Shown: piece by piece, positions 54,665-64,000 of the stretch
How positions within the stretch are numbered: the stretch's first letter is position 1
How the letters are laid out: every line of letters starts with the position of its first letter
From: Thiomicrorhabdus sp.
Lineage (GTDB): Bacteria; Pseudomonadota; Gammaproteobacteria; Thiomicrospirales; Thiomicrospiraceae
Length of the DNA stretch: 64,000 nt
Reading direction: 5' to 3'
Assembly: GCF_963677875.1 (NCBI RefSeq)
Contig: NZ_OY782569.1
Span: 124,001-188,000, forward strand
The notes under the pieces: generated by a model
Told to the model about the DNA's origin: nothing
Database searches by the model: none
The model's input: only the letters and a program-made list of their open reading frames with translations
Translations under genes and position numbers: made by a program

Positions 54665-55297
54665 ATGTCTTACATAAAGCGTTATTTGATTGCCGGATTA
54701 CTGGTTTGGCTCCCGCTCGGGGTGACCATTGCGGTAATCAAATTTTTGGTGGATCTTTTTGACCGCAGCCTGCTTCTGCTGCCTCACCAGTATCGTCCGG
54801 AACAGCTTTTCGGAATGGAAATTCCGGGGCTGGGTGTGGTTTTGTCGATTGTTCTGGTTTTGTTGACCGGTATTTTTGTCGCCAATCTTCTTGGGAGTAA
54901 GTTGGTCGGAATATGGGAGTCGTTTTTGTCACGCATCCCTCTGGTTCGTTCGATCTACACTGCGGTGAAACAGATTGCCGAAGCGGTTTTCGGTTCCGGT
55001 GAACAGACATTTCAGAAAGTTTATCTGGTAGAGTACCCGCGCAAGGGGCTGTGGACTCTGGCTTTTCAGACCGGCAGTCAGCGTGGGGAAGCGCAGAAAA
55101 AAACCGGCATTGAAGACACTGTCAACCTGTTTGTTCCGACAACGCCGAATCCGACGTCTGGATTCTTTATTATGGCTTCTCGCCACGAGATGGTCGAATT
55201 GGAAATGAATGTCGACGATGCGCTGAAAATGGTGATTTCCGGTGGGGTGGTTGTCCCGGACAGTGCTAAAAATGCTATGAAAAAAGATAATGCCTGA
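54665..55297 (+). CDS. DUF502 family inner-membrane protein
   Basis: A 210-residue protein with two TM helices (about 8-30 and 58-80) and a conserved segment SRIPLVRSIYTAVKQIAEAV with a cytoplasmic or periplasmic beta-rich tail (NLFVPTTPNPTSGFFIMASR). It is of the DUF502 family. Function unknown. DUF502 genes often precede aspS in gammaproteobacteria, as here with a 63-base gap. Confidence 0.88.
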   Translation: MSYIKRYLIAGLLVWLPLGVTIAVIKFLVDLFDRSLLLLPHQYRPEQLFGMEIPGLGVVLSIVLVLLTGIFVANLLGSKLVGIWESFLSRIPLVRSIYTAVKQIAEAVFGSGEQTFQKVYLVEYPRKGLWTLAFQTGSQRGEAQKKTGIEDTVNLFVPTTPNPTSGFFIMASRHEMVELEMNVDDALKMVISGGVVVPDSAKNAMKKDNA

Positions 55298-55360
55298 AAC
55301 GTTCGGTGCTATCAGCAGATTAATTTTTAACGATAATTAGATAAAAAGGTAAAAGGGTTT

Positions 55361-57145
55361 ATGCGCACGCATTATTGTGGACAAGTAACGGAATCTTTAA
55401 TTGATCAGACGGTTCAGGTTGCCGGATGGGTACACCGTCGCCGCGATCACGGCGGAGTCATCTTTATTGACCTTCGCGATCGTGAAGGGCTTGTTCAAGT
55501 AGTTGTTAACCCTGATGCGGCGGAGAACTTCGCTAAAGCGGAAAAGCTGCGCGCCGAATGCGTGCTGAGTATTAGCGGAAAGGTGATTCCGCGTACTGAA
55601 GGGACCGTGAATCCGAACATGGCCACCGGTAAAATCGAAATTGTTGCCGAACAGCTTGATGTGCTGAGTATGGCCGAGCCGATTCCGTTTCAGCTGGATG
55701 AAAAGCATGTCGGTGAAGAGACACGTTTGAAATATCGTTATATCGACTTGCGTCGTGAGCAGATGCAGGGCAACCTCAAGTTGCGTTATGCAGTGACTCG
55801 TTCCATGCGCCGTTATCTGGACGACAACGGTTTTATGGATATGGAAACTCCTATTTTGACAAAATCGACACCGGAAGGTGCGCGTGACTATCTTGTTCCG
55901 AGTCGTACTCATCCGAATAAATTCTTTGCTTTGCCGCAGTCACCGCAGCTGTTTAAGCAGCTTTTGATGATGTCCGGTTTTGATCGCTATTATCAGATTA
56001 CCCGCTGTTTCCGAGATGAGGATCTGCGTGCCGACCGTCAGCCGGAATTTACTCAGCTGGATATCGAAACCTCGTTTATGAGCGAGGAGCAGGTGATGAA
56101 TACCATGGAAGGTCTGGCAAAAACGATTTTCAAAGAGACCATCGGCCATGAATTCGATGGAGATTTTCCTCGTATGACCTATGCTGAGGCGATTGAAAAA
56201 TACGGTATCGACCGCCCGGATCTGCGAATTGACATGCAGCTGGTGGATGTTGCCGATCTGCTTCAGGATATCGAGTTTAAGGTTTTTGCCGGCCCGGCCA
56301 AAGATCCGAAAGGGCGTGTCGTTGCGCTGCGAGTTCCGGGAGCGGGTTCCATGTCGAGAAAGGAGATCGATGAATACACTAAATTTGTCGGTATCTACGG
56401 TGCCAAAGGTCTGGCTTATATTAAAGTCAACGACATGGCCGCCGGTATTGAAGGCTTGCAGTCTCCGATCATTAAATTCTTCCCAGACCAGGTCATGCAG
56501 ATCATGCAGCGAGTTGGTGCAGAAAATGGCGATATCGTCTTCTTTGGCGCGGATTCGGCGAAAGTGGTCAATGATGCAATCGGCGCTTTGCGAGTCAAGC
56601 TAGGGGAAGATCTTGGTCTGCTGAACGGTCGCTTCAAGCCGGTTTGGGTTGTCGATTTCCCGATGTTTGAGGAAGATGAAGAAACGGCGCGTATGGTGGC
56701 GATTCACCATCCGTTCACTCAGCCTAAGGCCACGACAGAGGAAATTCTTAACCACGATGCACCGCATCAAATGCTGTCCCGTGCATATGATCTGGTGATC
56801 AATGGTCTTGAAGTCGGTGGCGGTTCCGTTCGTATCCACGACACAAACATGCAAGCTGCCGTTTTTAAACTGCTGGGTATTTCCGATGAAGAGGCACAAG
56901 ATAAGTTCGGTTTCCTGCTTGATGCTTTGAAATATGGTTGTCCTCCACATGCCGGTATGGCCTTCGGATTGGATCGCTTGGTAATGATTTTGGGGGATAT
57001 CCCGTCGATTCGCGATGTGATTGCCTTCCCTAAAACGCAGTCGGCAGCTTGTCCTTTGACTGAAGCGCCGGGCATGGTCGATAACGGCCAGCTGCAGGAA
57101 CTTTTATTACGTTTCCGCAAGCCGGTTCGCGGCACAGATAAATAA
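55361..57145 (+). CDS. aspS: Aspartyl-tRNA synthetase
   Basis: Class II synthetase of 594 residues in bacterial form. It has an N-terminal anticodon-binding OB fold ([20 protein letters not shown]), class II motif 2 ([19 protein letters not shown]), a GAD insertion domain and motif 3 (AFGLDRLVM). The residues corresponding to H31 of Pseudomonas AspRS (here H30) are of the relaxed type, so the enzyme may also charge tRNA-Asn if a GatCAB amidotransferase exists. That is inference. Closely followed by nadA. Confidence 0.97.
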   Translation: MRTHYCGQVTESLIDQTVQVAGWVHRRRDHGGVIFIDLRDREGLVQVVVNPDAAENFAKAEKLRAECVLSISGKVIPRTEGTVNPNMATGKIEIVAEQLDVLSMAEPIPFQLDEKHVGEETRLKYRYIDLRREQMQGNLKLRYAVTRSMRRYLDDNGFMDMETPILTKSTPEGARDYLVPSRTHPNKFFALPQSPQLFKQLLMMSGFDRYYQITRCFRDEDLRADRQPEFTQLDIETSFMSEEQVMNTMEGLAKTIFKETIGHEFDGDFPRMTYAEAIEKYGIDRPDLRIDMQLVDVADLLQDIEFKVFAGPAKDPKGRVVALRVPGAGSMSRKEIDEYTKFVGIYGAKGLAYIKVNDMAAGIEGLQSPIIKFFPDQVMQIMQRVGAENGDIVFFGADSAKVVNDAIGALRVKLGEDLGLLNGRFKPVWVVDFPMFEEDEETARMVAIHHPFTQPKATTEEILNHDAPHQMLSRAYDLVINGLEVGGGSVRIHDTNMQAAVFKLLGISDEEAQDKFGFLLDALKYGCPPHAGMAFGLDRLVMILGDIPSIRDVIAFPKTQSAACPLTEAPGMVDNGQLQELLLRFRKPVRGTDK

Positions 57146-57160
57146 ACAGGAGTTGTCAGG

Positions 57161-58249
57161 ATGTCGGTTTCGCACGCCAAGCACATTCCGGTTCAGCTGG
57201 AAGGACGTATCCAGCAATTAGCTGCAGATGCGCCGACGCAGCCTTGGCTGAATAACCAGCAGAAACAAGCGCTTAAGGAAGAGATTAAACAGCTTCTCAA
57301 AGCGCGTAATGCGCAGATTGTTGCGCACTATTACGTCGATGATGAACTTCAAGCGCTGGCGGAAGAAACCGGTGGAGCTGTTGCGGACTCGTTGGAAATG
57401 GCGAATTTCGGAGCCCAATCCGATGCAGATGTTCTGGTCGTCTGCGGTGTGCGTTTTATGGGGGAAACCGCCAAAATGCTCAGTCCGGAAAAAACCGTTC
57501 TAATGCCGGATCTGGATGCGACCTGTTCGCTGGATGTCGGTTGCCCGCCCAAGGAATTTGCGGAATTCTGCGCGCAACATCCGGAACACACTGTGGTGGT
57601 GTATGCGAATACCAGTGCAGAGGTAAAAGCGATCGCCGACTGGGTGGTCACGTCCGGTAATGCTTTGCAGATTGTCCGCCATTTGAAAGAACGCGGGGAA
57701 AAAATTATCTGGGCACCGGATCGGCATTTAGGAAACTGGATCGAAAAAGAAACCGGTATCGAAATGCTTCGCTGGCAGGGACACTGTATTGTGCATGATG
57801 AGTTCAAGAACTTCGAGTTGGAAGAGCTGCGGGAAAAACATCCCGCCGCCAAAGTTCTGGTTCACCCCGAATCTCCGGCATCTGTTGTTGATCAGGCGGA
57901 TGTTGTCGGTTCGACCAAGGTTCTGTTGAATGCAGTTCAGACGATGGAAGACGACGAATTCATCGTTGCGACAGATTACAATATCTTCTACAAAATGGAG
58001 CAGCTAGCGCCGAACAAAAGATTGTACGTTGCACCGACAGGCGGGCATGGTGCGACTTGTCAAAGTTGTGCCCACTGTCCGTGGATGGCAATGAACGGTT
58101 TGCAGAATCTGGCTCAGTGCCTGCGGACCTTGTCACCGGAAATTGAGTTGGATGAAAACGTTCGAGTACAGGCATTAAACTCGGTGCAGCGCATGCTCGA
58201 TTTTTCCCGTCAAGCCGGTTTGGTGTCGGTTGTCAATAAAGCGGATTAG
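57161..58249 (+). CDS. nadA: Quinolinate synthase
   Basis: NadA condenses iminoaspartate with dihydroxyacetone phosphate in NAD synthesis and holds a [4Fe-4S] cluster. The 362-residue protein has cluster-ligand regions [17 protein letters not shown] and [15 protein letters not shown], along with [18 protein letters not shown] and [14 protein letters not shown]. It starts 15 bases after aspS with RBS AGGAG. Confidence 0.95.
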   Translation: MSVSHAKHIPVQLEGRIQQLAADAPTQPWLNNQQKQALKEEIKQLLKARNAQIVAHYYVDDELQALAEETGGAVADSLEMANFGAQSDADVLVVCGVRFMGETAKMLSPEKTVLMPDLDATCSLDVGCPPKEFAEFCAQHPEHTVVVYANTSAEVKAIADWVVTSGNALQIVRHLKERGEKIIWAPDRHLGNWIEKETGIEMLRWQGHCIVHDEFKNFELEELREKHPAAKVLVHPESPASVVDQADVVGSTKVLLNAVQTMEDDEFIVATDYNIFYKMEQLAPNKRLYVAPTGGHGATCQSCAHCPWMAMNGLQNLAQCLRTLSPEIELDENVRVQALNSVQRMLDFSRQAGLVSVVNKAD

Positions 58250-58395
58250 TTTGTTGCCATTGCCGTATCAGTTGGTCAAATGCGCGTTTAAATAAAAATC
58301 GATGTTAAAAATTCTTTTTTTTCAATTGATTATGTCGAAGTGTTAATGTTTTAGGTTGCGTCTTGTTTCGCTTCCGACGGTGAGGGAAAACGAAT

Positions 58396-58914
58396 TTGGC
58401 TGAACTGAAACGCATTTTGGGAATTGATCCAGGTTCACGAAAAACCGGTTTCGGCATTATCGAATCAGGCCGTTATCATCCCGCGTATATCGTCAGCGGG
58501 GTGATCCGCGTCGAAAAATACTCCGGTGCCGAGCGCCTTAAAAACATCTTTGAATCGGTCGGGCAATTGCTTGATCAGTATCAGCCGGATGTGCTTGCAA
58601 TCGAAAAAGTATTTGTCTACAAAAACCCGAAATCGGCAATTACGCTCGGTCAGGCTCGCGGCGTTATTTTATGTGCGGCGGCTTTGAAAGGGGTGCCGAT
58701 TATGGAATATACCCCTACGCAAATTAAAAGTACCATCGTCGGCAAAGGGCATGCCGGAAAACCTCAGGTTCAATTTATGGTGCAGAATCTTCTGTCATTG
58801 ACATCGCCTCCTCAGGAAGATGCTGCGGATGCGCTCGCGTGCGCCTTGTGCCATGACCGTTATATGTCTTTGGGGATCGATCCGCAGGAACTTTCGAAAG
58901 GCAGTCGTTTTTAA
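58396..58914 (+). CDS. ruvC: Holliday junction resolvase RuvC
   Basis: Endonuclease of 172 residues that cuts Holliday junctions. Catalytic acidic residues are visible in LGIDPGSRKTGFG, LAIEKVFVYKNP and EDAADALACALCH. TTG start with GAGGG upstream. First of the ruvCAB run; no yebC precedes it in the window. Confidence 0.95.
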   Translation: MAELKRILGIDPGSRKTGFGIIESGRYHPAYIVSGVIRVEKYSGAERLKNIFESVGQLLDQYQPDVLAIEKVFVYKNPKSAITLGQARGVILCAAALKGVPIMEYTPTQIKSTIVGKGHAGKPQVQFMVQNLLSLTSPPQEDAADALACALCHDRYMSLGIDPQELSKGSRF

Positions 58915-58923
58915 AGGGAAATT

Positions 58924-59562
58924 ATGATTGGATTTTTACGCGGCGAAATTGTGGAAAAGCAGCCACCGATGTTATGGCTGGATGTGCAAGGTGTCGGATA
59001 TGAAATTGAAGCGCCTATGTCGACGTTTTATCGCTTGGAATCTCTGGATGGGCAAGTTCGCCTGTTGACGCATATGCATGTGCGAGAAGATGCGATGCTG
59101 CTGTTTGGTTTCGCGACGGAAGAAGAGCGCCTGCTGTTTAAAACTCTTTTGAAAGTCAATGGTGTCGGTGCGAAAATGGCGTTGGCAATTCTTTCGGCAA
59201 TGTCGGTTGAAGATTTCTGTTTAAATGTTAATCAAGGGGACGTGAAGGCTTTGACTCGCATCCCCGGCGTCGGCAAAAAAACCGCCGAGCGTTTGCAGAT
59301 GGAAATGAAAGATCGTTTGCAACCGATGCTGGATGATGGCAAATTCGGTTTTGCCGATTCTGCCGTCGCCGCCTCGAACGGGATGCCAGGTTCTGCAGCA
59401 ATTTCATCGATTCACGCTTCGGTCAAAAATTCGGCAGTGGAAGCCTTGATGTCGCTAGGTTATAAAGCGAGTGAAGCGGAAAAACTGGTAGCTGGTGTTT
59501 ATCAGGAAGAGATGAGCCTTGAACAATTGATCAAGAGCGCCTTGCAGGGAGTGAAACTCTAA
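58924..59562 (+). CDS. ruvA: Holliday junction branch migration factor RuvA
   Basis: A 212-residue DNA-binding protein that forms tetramers on Holliday junctions. The OB-fold N-terminus ([12 protein letters not shown]), HhH motifs ([31 protein letters not shown]) and the small C-terminal RuvB-binding domain after a flexible linker are all present. Nine bases after ruvC. Confidence 0.96.
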   Translation: MIGFLRGEIVEKQPPMLWLDVQGVGYEIEAPMSTFYRLESLDGQVRLLTHMHVREDAMLLFGFATEEERLLFKTLLKVNGVGAKMALAILSAMSVEDFCLNVNQGDVKALTRIPGVGKKTAERLQMEMKDRLQPMLDDGKFGFADSAVAASNGMPGSAAISSIHASVKNSAVEALMSLGYKASEAEKLVAGVYQEEMSLEQLIKSALQGVKL

Positions 59563-59563
59563 G

Positions 59564-60577
59564 ATGATAGAAACCGATCGAATTATCGGCGGTCAGGAAA
59601 CTTCCGATGATATTTATGTTTCGCCGTCGGTGCGGCCGAAACAGATTCACGAATACATCGGCCAGAAGGCGGTTCGCGAGCAGTTGGAACTCTCCATGCA
59701 GGCGGCTAAAATGCGTCGTGAGCCATTGGATCATGTGTTGTTGTATGGGCCGCCGGGATTGGGGAAGACAACGCTTTCCAACATTATTGCTCAGGAAATG
59801 GGCGTCACGCTGCGACAGACATCCGGGCCGGTAATTGAAAAGCCCGGCGATTTGGCGGCGGTCTTGACCCGTCTGGAACCGCATGACGTTTTATTCGTTG
59901 ACGAAATTCATCGTCTGAGTCCGATTGTCGAGGAAGTGCTTTATCCGGCGATGGAAGATTTTCAAATCGATATCGTCATCGGCGAAGGGCCGGCCGCACA
60001 AAGCGTCAAAATTGATTTGCCGCCGTTTACGCTGGTTGGTGCGACCACCCGAGCAGGTTTGCTTACTTCTCCGTTGCGTGATCGTTTTGGCTTGGTACAG
60101 CGCCTTGAGTTCTACTCCGACGAAGAGTTGACCGAAATCGTTTCTCGCTCGGCATTCATCCTTGGTATGGAAGCCCAGGCTTCGGGTGCGGAGGAGATCG
60201 CCAGACGTTCCCGCGGAACACCGCGAATTGCCAACCGTCTGCTGAGACGGGTTCGGGATTTTGCTCAGGTTCGAGGAGATGGTGTCATTACTCAGCCGAT
60301 TGCCGATGCGGCATTAAACCTGTTGGAAGTGGATTCTAGGGGACTCGATAAAATGGATCGTCGTTTCCTGGAAACTTTGATTGAAAAGTTCGAAGGTGGC
60401 CCCGTGGGCATCGACAGTTTGGCGACGGCTCTGGGCGAAGAACGGGGCACAATCGAAGATGTGATCGAGCCTTTTTTGGTTCAGCAGGGGTTTTTGATTC
60501 GTACCCCGAGAGGACGAATGGCAACTTCACACTCTTATCAGCATTTGGATATTGAAAAACCGTCCACGAATCAGTAA
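59564..60577 (+). CDS. ruvB: Holliday junction ATP-dependent helicase RuvB
   Basis: AAA+ motor of 337 residues driving branch migration. Walker A is [11 protein letters not shown], Walker B is FVDEIHRL, sensor 1 is GATTRAG and the arginine finger region is [10 protein letters not shown] winged-helix C-terminal domain binds DNA. Starts one base after ruvA. About 165 bases with a short stem-loop separate it from tolQ. Confidence 0.97.
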   Translation: MIETDRIIGGQETSDDIYVSPSVRPKQIHEYIGQKAVREQLELSMQAAKMRREPLDHVLLYGPPGLGKTTLSNIIAQEMGVTLRQTSGPVIEKPGDLAAVLTRLEPHDVLFVDEIHRLSPIVEEVLYPAMEDFQIDIVIGEGPAAQSVKIDLPPFTLVGATTRAGLLTSPLRDRFGLVQRLEFYSDEELTEIVSRSAFILGMEAQASGAEEIARRSRGTPRIANRLLRRVRDFAQVRGDGVITQPIADAALNLLEVDSRGLDKMDRRFLETLIEKFEGGPVGIDSLATALGEERGTIEDVIEPFLVQQGFLIRTPRGRMATSHSYQHLDIEKPSTNQ

Positions 60578-60631
60578 AGTGCATGGCTAGAATGATAAAA
60601 ATAACGGAAATACCGAACTCACAGGGGTCTG

Positions 60632-60651
60632 CTCTTCGCGAGGGCGAAGAG
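60632..60651. repeat. Short perfect stem-loop between ruvB and tolQ
   Basis: CTCTTCGC and GCGAAGAG form an 8-bp stem around a 4-base loop. There is no T run, so terminator function is doubtful. It may be an RNA-stability or regulatory hairpin. Confidence 0.4.
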
Positions 60652-60743
60652 GCTTGAACAGGCGTTCGTGAATCTCGAAAGTTCCACCCGATCAGAAAAA
60701 TATTATCTTGAAGAAAATTGGAAGTTGTTGAAGGAAACGGTTC

Positions 60744-61460
60744 ATGAATGATAACGATTTAATTGAAATTGTCTTAGGTGCAAGTCCTGTTGTTCAGGCA
60801 GTCATGTTGATTCTGGCATTGATGTCTATTGCAGCCTGGGCGGTTTCTTTCGCAAAGTCCTACCAGATCCGCAAGGCCAAAAGTGCCGCTAAACGATTTG
60901 ATCATCAATTCTGGGAGGCCACCGAATTGACGACTCTTTACCATCAGGTTGAAGCCCGGCGGGATGAGTCACAAGGGTGCGCCATCATTTTCGCGGAAGG
61001 GTTTAAGGAATTTGTCCGACTGCAGCAACAGGGTGTGGCAGAGGCTTCCGATCTGGTGGCCGGTTCTCAAAGAGCGATGAAGGTGGCTTTCTCCAAAGAG
61101 GCAGAACGTTTGGAAAACCGCTTGTCGATGTTGGCAACGGTCGGTTCTTCGGCTCCTTATATTGGTCTGTTCGGTACTGTATGGGGGGTTATGCACGCTT
61201 TTCAGTCTTTAGGAACCATTCAGCATGCTACGCTGGAAGCTGTTGCCCCGGGTATTTCCGAAGCGCTGATCGCGACGGCAATCGGTCTGTTTGCCGCCAT
61301 TCCGGCCGTTATCGCCTTCAACCGTTTAACCAATCGTGTCGACGGGCTTCTTGGTGAATATGAAAATTTTGCCGAGGGCTTTTTGACCATTCTGCAACGT
61401 CAGGCACACAGTATCGAGCATCAATCCAGAAGTAAGTCTGAACAACAAGTATCTCAGTGA
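60744..61460 (+). CDS. tolQ: Tol-Pal system protein TolQ
   Basis: A 238-residue MotA/ExbB-type proton-channel subunit with three TM helices (about 15-38, 132-155, 168-192; GLFGTVWGVMHAF and AVAPGISEALIATAIGLFAAIP, shown in part). It powers TolA for outer-membrane constriction at division. First gene of tolQRAB. The hotdog gene ybgC that usually precedes it is missing here. RBS AAGGA. Confidence 0.95.
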   Translation: MNDNDLIEIVLGASPVVQAVMLILALMSIAAWAVSFAKSYQIRKAKSAAKRFDHQFWEATELTTLYHQVEARRDESQGCAIIFAEGFKEFVRLQQQGVAEASDLVAGSQRAMKVAFSKEAERLENRLSMLATVGSSAPYIGLFGTVWGVMHAFQSLGTIQHATLEAVAPGISEALIATAIGLFAAIPAVIAFNRLTNRVDGLLGEYENFAEGFLTILQRQAHSIEHQSRSKSEQQVSQ

Positions 61461-61482
61461 ACTGAATAGGACTGTAGGGATT

Positions 61483-61941
61483 ATGCAAAACTCAGGATTC
61501 AGAAGCTCGCGTCAGAAGAAACGCCTCATGTCGGAAATCAATGTGGTTCCCTATATTGACGTGACGCTTGTTCTTCTGATCATTTTCATGGTGACCGCGC
61601 CGATTGTTCAACAGGCCGTAACCGTCGATTTACCTCAAACGCCGGAAGTGCAGAGTAAGCCTTTGCAAGAGGGCCCGAAACCCTTTGTCATTACTGTGAC
61701 CGGTGACGGTCTCTATAAAACTTCGGAAAACCCGGACTTGACGATCAGTAATCAGGATCTGGAAAGACTGGTGATCGAAGTTGTTGCACGGGCACAATTA
61801 AACGCCAAGCAGGTAATTTATATTCAAGGTGACAAAAAAGCGCCCTACGGTAAGGTTGTTCACCTGTTCGTACTCCTGAAGGCAAACGGGGTCGACAATG
61901 TTTCCTTAATGACGGAGCCTCAGGCGGGAGGTAACGGATGA
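61483..61941 (+). CDS. tolR: Tol-Pal system protein TolR
   Basis: A 152-residue ExbD-like protein with one TM helix carrying the conserved proton-channel aspartate (VVPYIDVTLVLLIIFMV). A periplasmic domain that binds peptidoglycan follows. The stop overlaps the tolA start as ATGA. Confidence 0.95.
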   Translation: MQNSGFRSSRQKKRLMSEINVVPYIDVTLVLLIIFMVTAPIVQQAVTVDLPQTPEVQSKPLQEGPKPFVITVTGDGLYKTSENPDLTISNQDLERLVIEVVARAQLNAKQVIYIQGDKKAPYGKVVHLFVLLKANGVDNVSLMTEPQAGGNG

Positions 61942-63032
61942 TTGGTTTTACTCGTCGCCATCCGGTTTCGGTTCTTCTGGCTCTGATTTTACATGTTGCC
62001 ATTGTGGCTTTAATTGCTGTGCAATGGGATGACAGTGTGGTTATTCGCATGAATTCTCAAGGTGAGCAATCGCCTTCTCAGGAACTGCCGGTTAATCTGC
62101 CACAAGAATCTCAGCCGATGAAAACTTTCACTGTGAACGCTGGAGCCGTTCAGGCAGAATTACAGCGTTTGCAAAGTGAAGAGCAGGCGCGTCTTGAAGA
62201 GCGTCAGCGCCTTCAGGCGATGACCGAACAGGAAAAGAAACGCTTGAGGGAATTGCAGAAGCGTCAGAAAGAAGAGACGGCCAAAGCCGAGAAAGCCAGA
62301 AAGCTTGCTCTTGAACAGGAACGTAAAGCCGAACAGGAGCGAAAAAACATAGCGGAAGCGAAAAAACGCGCGGAAGAAGAAAAGGCTCGTGCAGAAAGAG
62401 CGCGAAAAGAAGCCGTGTTAGCCGAGAAAAAGCAGGCCGAGGCGAAAAAGCAGACTGAGCTGGCTGAGAAAAAACGCGAAGAAGCTCGTCAGCAGGCGTT
62501 AAAAGAGGAGAAAAAACGCGAGGAAGCGAAAAAACAGGCCGATTTGGCTGAGAAAAAGCGTTTAGCCGAAGAGAAGAAAAAGCGTGAGTTGGAAAAAGAG
62601 CTTGCGCGTAAAGCCGAAGAGAAGAAAGCTTTGGAAAAAGCTGCTGCGCAAGCGAGGCTTAAAAAAGAGCAGGAAATGGCCGCTGCCGCTTTACAGCGTC
62701 AGCTGGAAGAAGAGGCTGCCGAAAGACGTGCGGCGCAAAAACGTCAGCAGTTGGCATCTTTGCGAGAGAGTTACATCTCAGCCATTATGGCCAAGGTGAA
62801 AAATAACTGGCGGACGCCGGCTAAAATTTCCCCTGAAGCGCAGTGTGATTTAAAAATTACGCAGACGATCGAAGGAAAGATTACTAGCGTGAAGGTGTTA
62901 AACTGTAATGCCGATGCAACGCCGCAATTCCGAATTGCTGCGGAGCAGGCCGTTTATCGAGCGGAGCCTCTACCCAAAGCGCCGGAAAAAGAGCTTTTTG
63001 AAAAACAGATTACCTTCCAATTCAAACCTTAA
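61938..63032 (+). CDS. tolA: Tol-Pal system protein TolA
   Basis: A 364-residue protein with an N-terminal TM helix (about 13-33). A very long Lys/Glu/Ala-rich helical domain spans about 70-275 (repeated EAKKQ and EEKKR patterns). The C-terminal globular domain (YISAIMAKVKNNWRTPAKI; CNADATPQFRIAAEQAVYRA) contacts TolB, Pal and colicin-like partners in other species. Standard architecture. Confidence 0.93.
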   Translation: MIGFTRRHPVSVLLALILHVAIVALIAVQWDDSVVIRMNSQGEQSPSQELPVNLPQESQPMKTFTVNAGAVQAELQRLQSEEQARLEERQRLQAMTEQEKKRLRELQKRQKEETAKAEKARKLALEQERKAEQERKNIAEAKKRAEEEKARAERARKEAVLAEKKQAEAKKQTELAEKKREEARQQALKEEKKREEAKKQADLAEKKRLAEEKKKRELEKELARKAEEKKALEKAAAQARLKKEQEMAAAALQRQLEEEAAERRAAQKRQQLASLRESYISAIMAKVKNNWRTPAKISPEAQCDLKITQTIEGKITSVKVLNCNADATPQFRIAAEQAVYRAEPLPKAPEKELFEKQITFQFKP

Positions 63033-63044
63033 GAAGATGTGGCT

Positions 63045-64000
63045 ATGAAAACGATACATGCAACCAAAACTCGATTACAACGCGGGCTTCAGGCTTTGGT
63101 ACTGTCCTGTCTTGCAATCCTGGCAACGCCGTCTATGGCAGAGCTGACGATCGAAATCAACGAAGGTTACGACAACGCTCTACCAATCGCACTGGTGCCG
63201 TTTAAATTGGAAGGTGCCAGCTCGATTCCTCAGGATGTCGCACAGATTGTGGCTAACGATTTGCGTCGAAGCGGGCGTTTCAAGCCGGTTTCAAGAGGCA
63301 GCATGCCGCAGAAGCCAAGTGATCTTCCGGAAATCGATTATGGTTCGTGGCGCGGTTTGGATATTGACAATCTGGTGATCGGCAAGGTCACAGCGGACGG
63401 GAATGGTCTGTATCAGATCGATATGCGTTTAATGGATGTGTTGCGTAAGCAGCAGATGATCGGTAAACGCTGGACTAATATTTCTGCTTCCAGTCTGCGT
63501 CAGGTCGCGCATCAGATCAGCGATCTGGTCTACGAAGCTTTGACCGGTGTTCGCGGTGCTTTCAATACCCAAATTGCCTATGTTACTCTCACGAAAAAAG
63601 CCAAAAAGCGCCTTTACACGCTTGAAGTTGCTGATGCTGACGGTTACAACCCTCAGCCGATTTTGAGATCTTCACAGCCGATTATGTCTCCGAGCTGGTC
63701 TCCTGACGGAAGTAAAATTGCCTATGTTTCTTTTGAATCCGGGCGCTCCAATATTATCGTTCAGAGTCTGGACGGTACTTTCCGCACGGTGATTGCGAAG
63801 TATAAAGGTATTAACGGTGCGCCGGCATGGTCCCCGGATGGAACCAAGCTGGCGATGACTCTGTCAAAAGGCGGGAATGCGGACATTTATATTATGGATG
63901 TTGCGTCGAAGAAGCTACGCCAGGTGACCCGTAATTACGCCATTGAAACCGAAGCGGTCTGGGCGCCGGACGGTAAATCGATTTTCTACAATTCGGATCG
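63045..64000 (+). CDS. tolB: Tol-Pal system beta-propeller protein TolB (3' end missing)
   Basis: The first 318 codons of TolB, running off the window edge. A signal peptide ends TPSMAEL, and the N-terminal TolB domain (ALVPFKLEGASSIPQDVAQI) follows. WD40-like repeats then begin with the pattern SWSPDGSKIAYVSFESG, AWSPDGTKLAMTLS and VWAPDGKSIFYNSD. Periplasmic partner of Pal and TolA. Twelve bases after tolA. Confidence 0.95.
   Translation, partial: MKTIHATKTRLQRGLQALVLSCLAILATPSMAELTIEINEGYDNALPIALVPFKLEGASSIPQDVAQIVANDLRRSGRFKPVSRGSMPQKPSDLPEIDYGSWRGLDIDNLVIGKVTADGNGLYQIDMRLMDVLRKQQMIGKRWTNISASSLRQVAHQISDLVYEALTGVRGAFNTQIAYVTLTKKAKKRLYTLEVADADGYNPQPILRSSQPIMSPSWSPDGSKIAYVSFESGRSNIIVQSLDGTFRTVIAKYKGINGAPAWSPDGTKLAMTLSKGGNADIYIMDVASKKLRQVTRNYAIETEAVWAPDGKSIFYNSD

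Noticed and set aside
62150..62750. Lys/Glu/Ala-rich repetitive DNA as a tandem repeat element
   Set aside because: This is the normal coding sequence of the TolA helical domain.
1..64000. tRNA, rRNA, CRISPR arrays, insertion sequences or prophage
   Set aside because: Intergenic regions were read for cloverleafs, regular repeats and transposase frames, and none was found.

Overview
The window is a 64-kb piece of a gammaproteobacterial chromosome. It is gene-dense, of moderate G+C, and almost entirely housekeeping or conserved genes. A Tat-exported SoxB thiosulfohydrolase, a periplasmic DsrE-like protein, an E. coli-type ubiquinone hydroxylase pair and standard gammaproteobacterial blocks (dapA-bamC, ruvCAB-tolQRAB, nrdR-rib-nusB-thiL) suggest a sulfur-oxidizing lineage such as Hydrogenovibrio/Thiomicrorhabdus/Thiomicrospira. 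That placement is inferred from gene content, not from a database match. No rRNA, tRNA, IS element, phage gene or CRISPR array was seen.

Layout. 1-3010: end of ubiH, a second ubiquinone-type hydroxylase and a voltage-gated-like K+ channel. 3169-8458: a LysR regulator, convergent phoH-PIN and bcp, then dapA and bamC. 8519-14663: purL and an isolated soxB with its own promoter and a terminator-like leader hairpin. 14802-18472: an FAH-family enzyme, a CAP-domain lipoprotein, and a three-gene operon (SLAC1 channel, hotdog thioesterase, NifX-like protein). 18684-20519: an unusual ZIP-like transporter interrupted by two cyclic-nucleotide-binding-like domains. 20554-32727: a cellulose operon bcsG-R-Q-A-B-Z-C on the minus strand. 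It is of the E. coli type and includes the phosphoethanolamine transferase BcsG. A small XRE regulator (32923-33318) is divergent from it across a repeat-rich intergenic region. 33692-38384: an AgcS amino-acid/Na+ symporter and an fbpCAB ferric-iron ABC operon under probable Fur control. 38734-41934: a DsrE-like periplasmic protein, a PAS protein with a degenerate GGDEF motif, and ettA. 42358-49477: glyA, then nrdR-ribD-ribE-ribBX-ribH-nusB-thiL. 49594-54489: aroG-type DAHP synthase, a DUF3579 protein, pilD, queD, ispA and a CBS protein. 54665-64000: a DUF502 membrane protein, aspS, nadA, ruvCAB, tolQRA and the start of tolB.

How the genes work together. The bcs block should make, modify and export cellulose. 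BcsA synthesizes and conducts the polymer and carries an intact PilZ c-di-GMP site. BcsB guides it through the periplasm, BcsG decorates it with phosphoethanolamine, BcsZ trims it and BcsC exports it. BcsR and BcsQ are assembly factors. The riboflavin block covers ribD, ribE, ribB and ribH, but the GTP cyclohydrolase II half of the RibB fusion has lost key residues, so a separate ribA is expected elsewhere.

The items most worth a second look are the ZIP/cNMP-domain insertion protein, the bcs/XRE divergent regulatory region, the soxB leader hairpin, the degenerate BcsQ P-loop and the inactive-looking GGDEF protein. I found no clearly novel multi-gene system. The remainder looks like ordinary core genome.
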